Notes: generated from the sequence alone by a model not told the origin. Shown: positions 37,301 to 49,700, numbered from the stretch's first letter. The stretch: DNA of 64,000 nucleotides from an uncultured Tenacibaculum sp. (GCA_947497895.1 CANMIL010000003.1:1-64000); one strand, 5' to 3'. Made by a program: numbers and translations.

Positions 37301-40300
37301 GAGGTCATAGTATTTTGGTTATTCAACTTATTGCTAAGTTACGCGCAAAAGGCTATAGTATCGCTGTTAATGAAATTTTTGATTTCCCAATCATAGAAAG
37401 GATTTGCCAAAGGCTTCAAAAAACAACCAATCAGTTTGAAGCTCCGTCAAATCAGATTACCAACGAGAGCAAAGAGATTACTCCTGAAATGATTCCTTTA
37501 GCGGAATTAAATCAAAAAGATATCGATATTATAACTGATACGATCCCAAATGGTATTGAAAATATTCAAGATATCTATTCATTATCTCCATTACAAGAAG
37601 GAATTTATTACCACCATTTATTAAGCTCTGAAGAAGAAGGAGATCCTTATATTTTTTCTTGTTTATTTTCTTTTGACTCAGAAGATGATCGTCAAAAATT
37701 CACAAACGCTCTTCAAAAGGTTATCGAAAGACATGATGTGTTAAGAACATGCTTTATTGGCAAAGGTATTTCTCAACCTGTACAAGTAGTACAAAAAGAA
37801 GTATTCTTACCGATAACAACCTTGACAATAGATGACTCTAAAGAGATTCTTCCTCAGCTAAAATCAGTTATTGAACTTGGAAACCAATGGATGGACGTTT
37901 CTAAAGGCTCACTGATTAACCTTCAATATGCAAAGGATAATAATAAGTTTTATTTAATCTTTAACGAACATCATTTGATCTCAGATCATGTGGGGCTAAG
38001 TAAGTTAATTAACGAAATTGATATTATATTATCTGATGAACAGGAAAAACTTGATTCTCCAAGACTTTACAGAGAGTTTATTGGTCAAGTTCGATATCAA
38101 AGAGAAAACAATAACGCAGAGCCATTCTTTAGTGATTTATTCTCAGAAATATCAGAACCAAGCTATCCGTTTAATCTGTCAAACACTTCTACTCCAGCAA
38201 GTAGAATTAAGGAAAAAGATTTAGAATTATCTAAGGAGTTCAGTTCTGAAATAAAAACGAAATGTCAGAACTTAGGAATTAGTCCTGCCTCTTTTTTCCA
38301 TGCAGCTTTTGGTCTTATCGTTGGGCAATGTAGCAATACCGATTATGCTTTGTTTGGCTCTTTATTCTCTGGAAGACTTCAAGCCACGTCAGAGGCCTCG
38401 GAATCTTTAGGTTTATTTATAAACACGTTGCCAGTATTAATTCCTCTAAAAGGAAATGTAAAAGAATACTTAGAGCAAGTACATAGCCATTTAAATAGTT
38501 TAATTCCTTATGAACAAACGGCTATTTCTGAAATTCACAACTGGACTTCTATTCCTAATAATACGCCACTTGTCAGCGCTGTATTAAACTTCAGACATTC
38601 TTCTGCAGATTTATCAGTTAATAAAACAATTACTCTAGGCAATACAAAAGTGACTATTGTTGACGCAGTTGAACGCAGTAACTATCCATTTTCGCTAAAT
38701 GTTGATGACTATGGTGATACTTTTAAATTGAATGCTCAACTAGATAAAAGCATAGCTCCAGAGCGACTACTTAGCTATATGGAAATTGTTCTAAACGAAC
38801 TTTTAACTAATTTAAATGAAGAGCAAAAGAGCATTTCTGAAATCAACATTTTACCAAATCACGAACAACAACTTTTAATACATAATTTTAATGATACAAA
38901 CACTGGTTACCCTGATCATAAAACTATCATCGATCTTTTTATAGAGCATGTAAATAAAGCTCCACATTTAATCGCCGTAGCGCATAATAACTCGAAATTC
39001 ACGTACCAAGAACTTGATGAAAAATCAAATCAATTTGCTAATTATTTACTTTCAATCAACAATCTAGAGATAGAGGAATCCGTAGCTGTCATTCTAGAGA
39101 GGTCTCCTTGGTTAATTGTAGCTTTCTTAGGAATACTTAAAGCTGGAGGAACCTACGTTCCTATTGATCCGAAATTCCCCAAAGAGCGAAAAAGTTATAT
39201 TATTGAAGACAGTAATTCCACTACTATAATAGACCAAAGCTTTATTGAAAAGTTCCAGCAAGACTGTTCTAACGTCTCAAGTGATTTACCTCAACGATCT
39301 GTAAGTTCTAATAACTTAGCCTATATCATATACACCTCTGGTAGTACAGGAAAGCCTAAAGGAGTAATGATTGAACATAAAGCGGTTCTAAACACAGTAT
39401 TTGCTCAAATAGATGGTTTCTTTATTCATAAAAACTCTAAATGTTTACAGTTTGCGAGCCCATCATTTGATGCTTCAATTAGTGAGATTCTTACATCATT
39501 ACTCTCAGAGAGCACCTTGTACATCATTGACGAAAAACAAAAATCTGATGTTAATTACTTTACGAATTTTATTGTCGACAACGGTATTACCCTAGCAACC
39601 ATACCTCCTGCTTTCCTACAACTTTTATCTATTGAAAAACTGACAGGAATTAAGACCATTGTTTCAGCTGGTGAAGCCATCTCACTTGATCTGGCAAAAA
39701 AGGTAGCTAAACATTGTAACTTTGTTAATGGTTATGGACCAACCGAAACGAGTATCTGTACTTCCATTTTTAATGAAGAGTTAACTTCTCTTGTTTCTAT
39801 AGGAAAACCTATCAATAACACACAGGTTTATATTTTAAATCAGCACCACTCCCTTTTACCAATGGGGGCTACTGGTGAACTATGCGTTGGTGGTTCAGGA
39901 TTGGCTAGAGGTTATCTTAATAGAGCGGAATTGACCGCCGAAAAATTTATCCAAAATCCATTTCATAAAAACTCAAGTGAAAGAATCTACAAAACAGGTG
40001 ATTTAGCCAGATGGCTACCTGATGGATCTTTGGAATTTGCTGGAAGAATTGATGATCAAGTTAAAATAAGAGGCTATAGAATTGAACTTGGTGAAATAGA
40101 AAATGCTCTTTATTCGATTAAAGGAGTTGTTCAACACTCAGTGATCACTCATAAGGATAAGAATAACATTCATAGTTTGGTTGCCTATGTTGTACTCAAT
40201 GATGAATTAACCAAAGAAACTGTTCAAGAAAAGTTAACGCTAAAACTTCCTGAATATATGATCCCTACTGTTTGGATTGCATTGGAAACAATGCCAATTA

Positions 40301-43300
40301 CTTCCAACGGAAAAGTGGATAAAAAAGCACTTCCTATACCAGAAACGGTATTTGTTTCTTCTTCACTTTATGAAGCTCCTAGAAACGAATTCGAAACAAA
40401 GTTAGTTTCAATTTGGCAAGAACTTTTGTCTATTGAAAAAATAGGAATTCATGATAACTTCTTTGAATTAGGTGGACACTCTCTTTTAGCAACAAGACTG
40501 GTTTCACAAATTCGATCGCAACTAAAGTTAGAACTTACTATTAAAGAAGTTTTTGAACATAGAACAATTGCAGAAATTTCAGAACTCATAACTAAAAATG
40601 GTAATAATAGAAGTGCACTTCCTACAATGACAAGAGAGCATAAAGAATTCATTCCTTTATCATTTAGCCAAGAACGACTGTGGTTTTTGGATCAATTGCA
40701 AGGTTCTACGGAATACCATATGCCATTTGTTGTTAATTTGGAAGGAGACTTAGATACTGAAGTACTTGAAAAATCTTTTCAATTAATTATCGAACGACAT
40801 CAAACGCTTCGAACTTTATTAATCAGTGAAAACGACATTGAATTTCAAAAAGTTATTCCGAGTACCTATTGGAAATTACATGAGATTCATTTTCCTAACA
40901 CCTCTGAGATTCAAAATGAAATATTTAACTTTTTAACAAGTCCGTTTAATTTATCTGAAGACTATAAAATCAGAGTCAATGTTTATAAAACAGATGACAG
41001 AAAGTATGTTCTAGCCTGTCTTATTCATCATATTGCAAGTGATGGATGGTCACAAGCCATTTTTATCAACGAACTAAACGAGATTTATAATGCTTACAGC
41101 AATAACGTTTCTCCTTCACTACCAAGTTTAGAGATACAATACTCTGATTACGCTATTTGGCAACGTAAACATTTAGAAGGTAAAATCATTGATGATCAAC
41201 TCAACTATTGGAAAGAAAAATTAAATGACGTCCCTAAATTAAAACTCCCTTTTGATTCTACAGCTAATGTAGCGCAGAATAATGATGCTGGTCTTGCTTC
41301 ATTAATCCTCGACAAAAAACTCACATTAGCTTTGAATAAAGTATGTAAAGAAGAGGATACGACTTTGTTTATGCTCCTTTTAACTGGATTTAAAGTTTTA
41401 CTAAGCAGGTATAGCAATCAAGAGGATATTTGTGTTGGAACTCCGATTGCCAACCGTACACAATCGGAACTGGAAAACATTATTGGTTTTTTCACAAACA
41501 CATTAGCACTAAGAAGTGATTTAAGCGGGAACCCTACATTTAAACAAGCTTTGGAAGCGGTTAAAAAAACCACTTTAGAGGCTTATGACCACCAAATAGC
41601 TCCTTTTGAAAGAGTCGTTAAAAAAGTAACTTCAAATAGAGATCTGAACAGTACTCCTTTATTTCAAGTGATGTTTGCTCTTCAAAATACGTTTGATGAA
41701 AACCAGAAACTTCAGTTTGATAATATTCATGCATCTAAATATAGTTTTGATCGTTCCTTAGCTAAATTCGATCTTTCACTCGACGCATTGGAGAGCAATG
41801 AAGTGATTAATTTATCAATGACTTATCGTAAAAACACTTTTACTAAAGATACTGTTGATCAACTTCTAAAACACTATAAAATCCTATTAGAGCAATTGGT
41901 AGAAAATAGATCTCAAAACGTTCATTCGGTTTCCTTATTAGATACTCATGAAGAACAAAAACTACTGATTGATTTCCAGAATACAAATCATACGTATCCA
42001 AAAAACGAAACGTTGGCAACCTTGTTTACAAAGCAAGTAATTAAAACACCTCATCATATTGCCATTAGTCAAAACGAAAGGGAACTTACCTATAAGGAAC
42101 TTAACGAAAAGTCGAATCAACTAGGGCATTTCTTATTGAATAAAGGAGTTAAAAAAGGAGATATTATTGGTTTATGTATGGACAGAAGTCCTGAGTTAAT
42201 CATTGGGATTCTAGGAATCTTAAAAGCAGGAGCTGCCTATGTTCCTATTGATTCAGATTATCCAGAAAAACGTACTGAACATATTATAAACGACACCTCT
42301 ATTAAGATTCTGTTAAGTGATCAACATAGTTTTATTGAAGCTGAAAACCGAGAAGATATTTTTGTTTTAAAATTAGATAACGATTGGAGTTCTATTGAAA
42401 CCTTATCAAAAGAAACACCTGTGATAAAATCAAACTCAAGCGACCTTTCTTATATAATTTACACTTCTGGAAGTACTGGACTTCCGAAAGGCGTGATGAT
42501 TGAGAACCAATCGGTGGTAAACCTTATTTCTTATCAATCAAAAAAATTCAACATCACAGATTCAGAAAGAATTTTACTCTTTTCTAACTATGTTTTTGAT
42601 GCTTCTGTGGAACAGTTATTTATAACACTTCTAAATGGCGCGAGACTTGTTATTCTCTCAAAAGACGATTTGTTGAATCCTGATAATATAATCCAGTTAG
42701 TTAACAATCAGAAAATAACTCATATTCATGCCACACCTAGTTATCTTTCTCAGCTAGAAGGCATAGAGCATTGTGAAAGTATAAAACGAATTATTTCTGG
42801 AGGTGAACGATGTTCTTATGAATTGGCAAAAAAACTATCTGAGAAAAAAGATTTTTATAATGAATATGGACCTACAGAAACTACCGTAACTGCTACTGAG
42901 TTATTATTTGATTCTGAAAGTAATAAAAACGAAATAGTTTCCATTGGGAAACCTGTTGGTAATACTCAAGCCTATATTTTAAATTCAGAAAATAAACTAC
43001 AGCCTATTGGTGTTTATGGCGAATTGTGTCTTGCAGGAGATGGTTTAGCTCGTGGTTATTTAAACCAACCAGAATTAACTTCCGAAAAGTTTACAGAACA
43101 TCCTTTTAATAAAGGTGAAAGAATCTATAAAACTGGTGATATTGTGAGATGGCTACCGGACGGAACCTTGGACTTCCTAGAAAGAAATGACGATCAAGTT
43201 AAAATTAGAGGGTATCGAATTGAACTAGGTGAAATTGAAAATACACTGCTAAAAATTGAAGATGTCAATAATGGTTGCGTACTAGCTAAAAAGGATAAAA

Positions 43301-43791
43301 ACAACCAAGATTACCTTGTTGGTTATGTCGTTTTTGAATCGGCTCCTATCAATAAAAATGTAATTATTAAAGAGCTTAAAAATACCTTACCTGAATACAT
43401 GATTCCTAAGGTTTGGGTAGAAATTGACACGCTACCATTAACTGTGAATGGGAAACTTGATAGAAAAGCCTTACCCGAAATAGATTCTATATTAACCTCT
43501 GCTAAAGAAGAAATATCTCCAAGAACTGCTACTGAAAAGAAGCTATTTAACATATGGCAACTGTTACTGAACATAGAAAAGTTCAGTGTTGATGACAATT
43601 TCTTTGAACTCGGTGGCCATAGTTTACTCGCTACAAGATTGGTATCTGCCATAAAAATAGAACTAGGAGTGAATATTTCTATTAGAGAAATATTTGAAAA
43701 CGCCACTATCGAAGGACTTGGAATCCTCATTGATTTATTTACTACAAACGAAAAAGACGAAGAAGATTTTAACCAAATTATAGAAATTTAA
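34327..43791 (+). CDS. NRPS: Cstarter-A-T-(dual E/C)-A-T-C-A-T
   Basis: A 3154-residue three-module synthetase. A starter-type condensation domain (about 1-440; HHLITDG near 138) opens the protein, implying N-acylation of residue 1. A1 is at about 460-960 (YTSGTTGTPKG near 609), T1 has Ser995. The second condensation domain has the N-terminal HHL...GDPY motif (about 1089-1101) and HHLISDH (near 1215), features of dual epimerisation/condensation domains, so residue 1 should become D. A2 (about 1533-2030), T2 Ser2052, C3 (HHIASDG near 2234), A3 (about 2563-3060) and T3 Ser3099 follow. Eye-read specificity codes: A1 DAEHVGKISK (unassigned), A2 DASTVAGICK (Tyr/Phe-like), A3 DAEHIGEVTK (unassigned, like A1). 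The C-terminal tail is acidic (NEKDEEDFNQIIEI), suiting docking to the next protein. One nucleotide separates the two genes. Confidence 0.93.
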   Translation: MKIQSKTDLHLAQQDVFYSQLLNPNSPLYNIGGYVIFNGDFNVNQFKSAIQKLPSAFDIFNLEFDFSSSIPKFSPKQSTIKIDLKELDFSNELSPQKFAKEWMQSKFNTPFDIYGDQLYENVLIKISENEFWWFMRYHHLITDGYGCSIKVNYVIDEYELLVHNKPSENTEFPKYFDIAQKNNEYLNSKQYEKDAEYWKEKFTTIPKSIFRKKFASQTPNAGRHSISISASDRNIIDILTEKTSANIAQFSIAALSIYFGKTLDQKDFTIGIPTHNRGSRVERKTLGMFSSILPYKGEYDDEQTLSELLTNIKQEQRKDYRHRLYPTSHINRSLNLLSEDKLQLFDVTVNYEFFKLARTINDDLNSFSKNITCTEEVSSPISFRWSDYGSEVPLILNVDYNKEYFSQQEIELIANRFLHIIRQFTISLDAPVKNISVTPENELQQLLHQFNDSAYELPVNRTVLDFFEKQAFATPDNIALIHNKKELTYETLNNRANQLANFLKNKGIQQNDIVGLLAEKNFEMLIGILGILKAGAAYVPISPDYPKKRIDFIIENTQIDILLHTSDTIVKREKLLTINLKNDWDEISTFSTTNIERSKNTDNLAYVIYTSGTTGTPKGVMIQHNSLSNYIQYQSQLFNFSSNENVLQFSNFIFDASIEQVFLALTNGATLVLPSKNDILDTEKFHLLLKDKNVTHLHATPSYLQQLNNLDDCPELKRVVSGGEVCSLSLAKEIPANVDFYNKYGPTEATISVTEHKFDPKLDKAPVLPIGRPIAHMEVYILNSKNEICPIGVPGELCVSGMGLSSGYLNNEELTKQKFTQHPLKKDALIYKTGDIASWLPNGTIEFISRMDNQVKIRGHRIELGEIESSLFKLPQVKNCAVLAQKDNQKNDTLVGYLVLEEPASIERVKSDLKKSLPEYMIPAIWVELDTIPLTPNGKLDKKALPQPKINETSEDNYVAPNTPLEVELATIWQELLGISKVGIRDNFFKLGGHSILVIQLIAKLRAKGYSIAVNEIFDFPIIERICQRLQKTTNQFEAPSNQITNESKEITPEMIPLAELNQKDIDIITDTIPNGIENIQDIYSLSPLQEGIYYHHLLSSEEEGDPYIFSCLFSFDSEDDRQKFTNALQKVIERHDVLRTCFIGKGISQPVQVVQKEVFLPITTLTIDDSKEILPQLKSVIELGNQWMDVSKGSLINLQYAKDNNKFYLIFNEHHLISDHVGLSKLINEIDIILSDEQEKLDSPRLYREFIGQVRYQRENNNAEPFFSDLFSEISEPSYPFNLSNTSTPASRIKEKDLELSKEFSSEIKTKCQNLGISPASFFHAAFGLIVGQCSNTDYALFGSLFSGRLQATSEASESLGLFINTLPVLIPLKGNVKEYLEQVHSHLNSLIPYEQTAISEIHNWTSIPNNTPLVSAVLNFRHSSADLSVNKTITLGNTKVTIVDAVERSNYPFSLNVDDYGDTFKLNAQLDKSIAPERLLSYMEIVLNELLTNLNEEQKSISEINILPNHEQQLLIHNFNDTNTGYPDHKTIIDLFIEHVNKAPHLIAVAHNNSKFTYQELDEKSNQFANYLLSINNLEIEESVAVILERSPWLIVAFLGILKAGGTYVPIDPKFPKERKSYIIEDSNSTTIIDQSFIEKFQQDCSNVSSDLPQRSVSSNNLAYIIYTSGSTGKPKGVMIEHKAVLNTVFAQIDGFFIHKNSKCLQFASPSFDASISEILTSLLSESTLYIIDEKQKSDVNYFTNFIVDNGITLATIPPAFLQLLSIEKLTGIKTIVSAGEAISLDLAKKVAKHCNFVNGYGPTETSICTSIFNEELTSLVSIGKPINNTQVYILNQHHSLLPMGATGELCVGGSGLARGYLNRAELTAEKFIQNPFHKNSSERIYKTGDLARWLPDGSLEFAGRIDDQVKIRGYRIELGEIENALYSIKGVVQHSVITHKDKNNIHSLVAYVVLNDELTKETVQEKLTLKLPEYMIPTVWIALETMPITSNGKVDKKALPIPETVFVSSSLYEAPRNEFETKLVSIWQELLSIEKIGIHDNFFELGGHSLLATRLVSQIRSQLKLELTIKEVFEHRTIAEISELITKNGNNRSALPTMTREHKEFIPLSFSQERLWFLDQLQGSTEYHMPFVVNLEGDLDTEVLEKSFQLIIERHQTLRTLLISENDIEFQKVIPSTYWKLHEIHFPNTSEIQNEIFNFLTSPFNLSEDYKIRVNVYKTDDRKYVLACLIHHIASDGWSQAIFINELNEIYNAYSNNVSPSLPSLEIQYSDYAIWQRKHLEGKIIDDQLNYWKEKLNDVPKLKLPFDSTANVAQNNDAGLASLILDKKLTLALNKVCKEEDTTLFMLLLTGFKVLLSRYSNQEDICVGTPIANRTQSELENIIGFFTNTLALRSDLSGNPTFKQALEAVKKTTLEAYDHQIAPFERVVKKVTSNRDLNSTPLFQVMFALQNTFDENQKLQFDNIHASKYSFDRSLAKFDLSLDALESNEVINLSMTYRKNTFTKDTVDQLLKHYKILLEQLVENRSQNVHSVSLLDTHEEQKLLIDFQNTNHTYPKNETLATLFTKQVIKTPHHIAISQNERELTYKELNEKSNQLGHFLLNKGVKKGDIIGLCMDRSPELIIGILGILKAGAAYVPIDSDYPEKRTEHIINDTSIKILLSDQHSFIEAENREDIFVLKLDNDWSSIETLSKETPVIKSNSSDLSYIIYTSGSTGLPKGVMIENQSVVNLISYQSKKFNITDSERILLFSNYVFDASVEQLFITLLNGARLVILSKDDLLNPDNIIQLVNNQKITHIHATPSYLSQLEGIEHCESIKRIISGGERCSYELAKKLSEKKDFYNEYGPTETTVTATELLFDSESNKNEIVSIGKPVGNTQAYILNSENKLQPIGVYGELCLAGDGLARGYLNQPELTSEKFTEHPFNKGERIYKTGDIVRWLPDGTLDFLERNDDQVKIRGYRIELGEIENTLLKIEDVNNGCVLAKKDKNNQDYLVGYVVFESAPINKNVIIKELKNTLPEYMIPKVWVEIDTLPLTVNGKLDRKALPEIDSILTSAKEEISPRTATEKKLFNIWQLLLNIEKFSVDDNFFELGGHSLLATRLVSAIKIELGVNISIREIFENATIEGLGILIDLFTTNEKDEEDFNQIIEI

Positions 43792-43792
43792 G

Positions 43793-46700
43793 ATGAGCCT
43801 ACATATATTAAAAATTTTAAAGGAACTAAATCAAAATGGAGCCAAATTAGAAGTTAATAACGGCTCGCTAAAGTTAAAGGCAAGCAAACCGATTGCTAAT
43901 GAATTAATTTCGCAATTAAAAGAACACAAAGAAGAACTCATTGAGTTTATCGAAAAACATCAACCTAAAACGAGTGATGTTTCATTACCTAAAGTAACAA
44001 GCGTAAGCAAAAACTTTGAAGGTAATATACCGTTATCATTTAGTCAAGAGCGTCTTTGGTTCTTAGACCAACTAAATGGTAGTGTAGAATACCACGTTCC
44101 TTTTATGCTTAATTTAGAAGGTAGCTTAAACATTGAGGCAATTGAACAATCTGTTCGAGCTATTATTACAAGGCATGAAATATTACGCACAGTCGTATTA
44201 GCCCAAGATGGAGTTCCTTTTCAGAAAGTAATTAACTGTGATGAATGGAGTATGCTTCAAAAAGAAACATCTCCAATCAACTCTCAAAAAGATGTTGAGG
44301 ATTTTACAAAAGTTCCGTTTGATCTTTCAAAGGACTTTATGTTAAAAGCATGTCTTTTCAGTATAAATAAAGACCATCATATTTTAGTTTGTCTATTCCA
44401 TCATATTGTTTCTGATGCCTGGTCTTCAGGAATTTTTATGAATGAATTATCTGAACTGTATCATAGCTTTTCAAATAATAAACCCACTACCTTATCTCCA
44501 CTTGACATTCAGTATTCTGATTATGCTATTTGGTTGAGAAATCACGTTGAAGGCACTCTGTTAGACAAACAAATCAACTATTGGAAGAATAAACTGGAGA
44601 ACGTAAATAACCTATTACTTCCTACCGATTTTCCAAGACCTGCTATTCAAAGTAAAAATGGTGCTGGCACATCTTTAGAATTAGATGAATCTTTAAGTAA
44701 GGATGTACTTCAATTATGCCAAAAAGAGGATGTTACTCTTTTCATCCTAATGCTTTCTGCTTTTAAAATACTTATGAGTAGATATTCAAATCAGAAAGAT
44801 ATTTGTATTGGAAGTCCCATAGCCAATAGAACACAAGCTGAATTAGAAGGACTTATTGGTTTTTTCACGAATACATTGGCGTTTAGAAGCAACTTAGATG
44901 GAAATCCTAAATTTAAAGACTTCCTACAAAGTGTAAAACAAACAACACTTGAAGGTTATGATCATCAGCTTGTCCCTTTTGAGAAAATTGTTGACAGTGT
45001 TAGTAACCAACGAGACCTAAGCATGTCTCCTTTGTTCCAAGTAATGCTTGTTATTAATAACACACCAAAAGGAAATAAAGGACCTAAACTTGGTAATCTT
45101 AAAATTTCGGATTATGCCATTGATAGGGAGAGTTCAAAGTTTGACTTAACACTTCTTATATTTAATAAAAACGGACGGTTAACCTTGGGAATGGAATATT
45201 GTTCCGATTTATTCAAAGAATCAACCGCTCAACAAATTCTAAGAAACTTCAAGGAATTACTCAATAGTATTACCCAAAACATTGAGCTTCCAATTGAAAA
45301 CCTGAGTATTTTGGAACCTAGTGAAAAAACTATTTCGCGAGATACATTTAATCAAAACTCGAAAATTTACCCTGAAGACAAAACTGTTCTAGACTTATTT
45401 AAGGCACAAGTAGCACTTAATCCGAACAGAACTGCCTTAGTTTTTCAAAAACAACAATTAACATATCTCGAATTAGATCAAAAATCAGATAAAATCGCTC
45501 TTAACTTACTATCAAAAGGAGTACAACTCAATGATAAAGTGGGTATTTGTATTGATCGTTCTGAAGAAATGGTTATTGGCATTCTTGCTATTTTAAAAAC
45601 TGGATCTGCTTATGTCGCCATTGATCCAGAATACCCTGAAAGCAGAATCCACCATATGATAGAAGATTCTGGTGTCAAGCTGTTATTAACCAGCGAGCAA
45701 TGTATCGAAAAGGTACCGAGCAATCATCTTGAGTTCGTAATGTTATCAACAGAACTTACTCGCGAAACTAATCAAACAGAAATTCTCCCAGAGGTATCTC
45801 CTGAACAATTAGCCTACCTAATTTATACTTCAGGTTCTACAGGTAAACCAAAAGGTGTACTCATGCCACATAAGGCTCTTTTTAACTTAATCTATTTTCA
45901 AAAAGAAACAGCAATTCCTGGAAATAAAGTAACTCAATTCACAAGTATTAGTTTTGACGTCTCTTTTCAAGAAATATTCTTTAGTTTGAGTCAAGGTAAA
46001 GAGCTACATATCGTATCCTCTGAACTTAAAAAAGATGCTCTAGCTCTGAAGGAGTATATCAAAGAAAATTCCATTGACATTGTATTTCTTCCAACATCCT
46101 TCTTTAACTTCTTTAGTTCGGAAGGATATTTTGAGGAACTGACATCTGTAAAAAATATTTTCGTGGCAGGAGAACAGTTAAAAATGACTCCTGAGTTGAT
46201 ACATTATTTAAAAAATAGTGATGTTACTTTACATAATCATTACGGCCCAAGTGAAGCTCATGTGGTTACTACTCATGAACTGAGTAACGAAAATAACAAT
46301 ATAGAAAACACCACTCCTTTTATCGGTTTCCCAGTTACTAATAATCAAATCTATATTTTAGACGCTCATCAACAATTAGTCCCTATGGGAGTTCCAGGTG
46401 AACTCTGTATTGGAGGTAAGCAGCTAGCCAATGGTTATTTAAACAAACCAGAATTAACCGATGAAAAATTTGTTAAAAATCCATTTAAAGCAAACGAAAA
46501 AATTTATCGTACTGGAGATTTAGCTAAATGGTCTCCAGATGGAAATATTATTTTCTTAGGAAGAATCGATAATCAAGTAAAAGTAAGAGGTTATAGAATC
46601 GAACTTGGTGAAATTGAAAATGCACTAGCTTCCTTGGACGAAGTTGTAGAATGTTGCGTTCTTGCTAAAAAGGATGAACAAGGTAACAATCGATTGGTAG

Positions 46701-49700
46701 CTTATATTATATCCGCAACTGATTTCAATAAAGAAGGCGTTCAAAACGAGTTAAAAAAGCTTTTACCTGATTATATGGTGCCCTCTGTTTGGATTCCACT
46801 GAGTAAAATGCCATTAACTCAAAATGGGAAAATAGATAAAAAAGCCCTCCCTGAGCCTGACGCGTCTTCGCTTTCATCAAATACCTACATAGCACCAGAG
46901 ACTGAGCTTGAAGAACAACTCTCTAGCATTTGGTCAAGATTATTAAAAATTGAACAAGTGGGAACCAATGATAATTTCTTTGAATTGGGTGGTCATAGCT
47001 TGTTGGCAACACGTTTGGTTTCAACTATCAGAAAAGAATTAACAATTGAGGTTGCAATTAAAGATATTTTCAAATATTCTACAATCGCTCAATTGGCTGA
47101 ACACTTATCAAATCAAGATACAACAACACTGCTGCCTGCAATTACAAAGCAAGAACAGCGACCAGAATACATTCCGCTTTCTTTTAACCAAGAACGTTTA
47201 TGGTTTATTGATCAGTTTAAAGGAAGTAAGGAATATGACATGCCTTTGATTCTCGAATTAAAAGGAGATGTGCAAGCTGTAATCTTAGAGAAAACATTAA
47301 AACTAATTATTTCACGACATGAAATACTACGCACAATGCTTCTTTCTAATAAAGGTAATGGATATCAAAAAATAGTTTCAGAAGAGCAATGGAGTCTGGC
47401 TCAACAAACCATATCCGAAAACGAATCAATCGAGGAAGAGGTTGATAAATTTGCTGCCACACCTTTCGATTTAACTATTGATTATAAAGTAAAAGCAAAG
47501 CTGTTTAAAGTTTCAGAACAAAGCTATGTTTTTGCTAGTGTTTTCCACCATATTGTTGGTGACGGCTGGTCAAAAGACATCTTTTTCAACGAGTTTACTA
47601 CCATTTATAAAGCCTTAATTCTAAATGAAGAACCAAAGCTTCCTACATTAACATTACAGTATGCTGATTATGCCATTTGGCAACGTCAATATGTTTCTGG
47701 AAACATCCTTGAAAACCAACTTAATTATTGGCATCAAAAATTAAATGGCGTTACTAACATTACACTTCCTTTTGACTTTGCAAGGCCTTCTGTTCAGAGT
47801 AATTCAGGAAATAGTATTGAACATATAGTATCGTCTGAACTAAGCTCTTCATTAAATAATATTTGTAAAGAAGAAGGTGTTACCTTATTCATGCTTTTGT
47901 TATCGGCTTTTAAAGTTTTGTTAAGCAGATGGAGTAACCAGCAAGATATTTGTGTAGGTACTCCGATTGCAAACAGAACTCAAGCAGAATTAGAAGGTAT
48001 GATTGGTTTCTTCGTTAACACCTTAGCTTTAAGAAGTAATTTAAGTGAGAACTTAAGTTTTAAAGATTTTTTAAAGACTGTTAAGCAAACGACCCTCGAA
48101 GCTTATGATCATCAATTAGCTCCTTTTGAAAAAATTGTTGATGTAGTTTTAAATGAAAGAGACTTAAGCACCTCTCCTCTATTTCAGGTAGCCTTTATTT
48201 TACAAAACACTCCTGAAGAGTCAGATGGTTTTAACCTACATAATATTGATGTTTCTTCATTTGGTGTCAATAGAGAAACGGCTAAGTTTGATCTTACCTT
48301 AAGTTCCTATGAAAAGGATAACCATATTTACTTAGGAATCAATTATCGTACAGAATTATTTCAAGAAGATACGATCCAACGATTACTTAATGGATACATT
48401 CAACTACTTACAAACATTGTGAATAACAGAGAGGTTTCCATACATTATGTTTCCATTTTAACACAGAATGAAAAAAAGCAAACACTTATTGAGTTCAATG
48501 ACTTTAATAAGGTCTTCCCGAAAAACTATACCCTTCATGGATATTTTTCAAAAATAGCGAAGGAATACCCAAACAACATTGCTTTAGTTTTTGGTAACAA
48601 CCAACTTACCTATAAAGAACTCGACGAAAAATCGAATCAATTTGCTAATTTCTTGATTGAAAACTTCACCATTCAAAGTGAGGAACTAATTAATGTTATT
48701 TTAGAAAGAAACGAATGGTTTATTATTTCTATTCTAGGTATCATGAAAACGGGAGCTGCTTATATTCCTATTGACCCGAATTATCCTGAGGAAAGAAAAA
48801 CGTACATCAAAGAAAATTCGAAATCAAAAATCACTATCGATAGTGAAGTGATGAACACCTTTAAAAAGGAATACGAGAAATACGAAGTTTTCACTCCTGA
48901 AAAAAATACTCATCCTTCAGGCTTAGCTTATATAATTTATACTTCGGGAAGTACAGGAAATCCTAAAGGAGTGATGATTGAGCATCAAAATGTTCTTAAT
49001 ACTATCTTATCTCAAATTGAGATTTTTTCAGTAAAAAGTTCAGACCATTGTTTGCAATTTGCTAGTTCCTCTTTTGACGCTTCTATTAGTGAAATTTTTG
49101 TTTCTCTGTTAAGTGGAAGTAGACTTTGTATTATTGAAGAAAGTAAAAAAACTGATGTTAGTTATTTACGTGAGTTTATCAGCAGTCAGGAAATTTCCTT
49201 CATGAAATTACCTCCTGCACTACTTCAGGTTTTATCTATTGAAGATTTAAGTGGGATAAAGACGTTAATTACTGCTGGAGAAGCAATCCCTTTGGAGCTA
49301 GGTAAAACATTTTCTAAACATTTTAATTATTACAATGCCTATGGTCCAACAGAAGCCAGCATTTGTGCTACCATTTTCAAAGGAGCAATTAAAGATAGAG
49401 TTACTATTGGTCATCCAATTCACAATACTCAAGTTTATATAACAGATAATAATTTAAATCCACTTCCGATTGGTGTTATTGGAGAATTATGTATTGGTGG
49501 TAAAGGAGTCGGTAGAGGTTATCTAAACAATGAAGATTTGACCAATGAAAAGTTCGTTCAAAATCCTTTTGATAAAACTGGAAAAACGAAGCTCTACAAA
49601 TCTGGAGATCTTGCACGATGGTTATCCGATGGAACTATTGAGTTTTTAGGACGTAAAGATGATCAAGTAAAAATTAGAGGTTATAGAATCGAATTAGGTG

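Noticed and set aside
43323..43730. 135-residue minus-strand frame
   Set aside because: Antisense to the third adenylation and carrier domains of the NRPS; a shadow frame.
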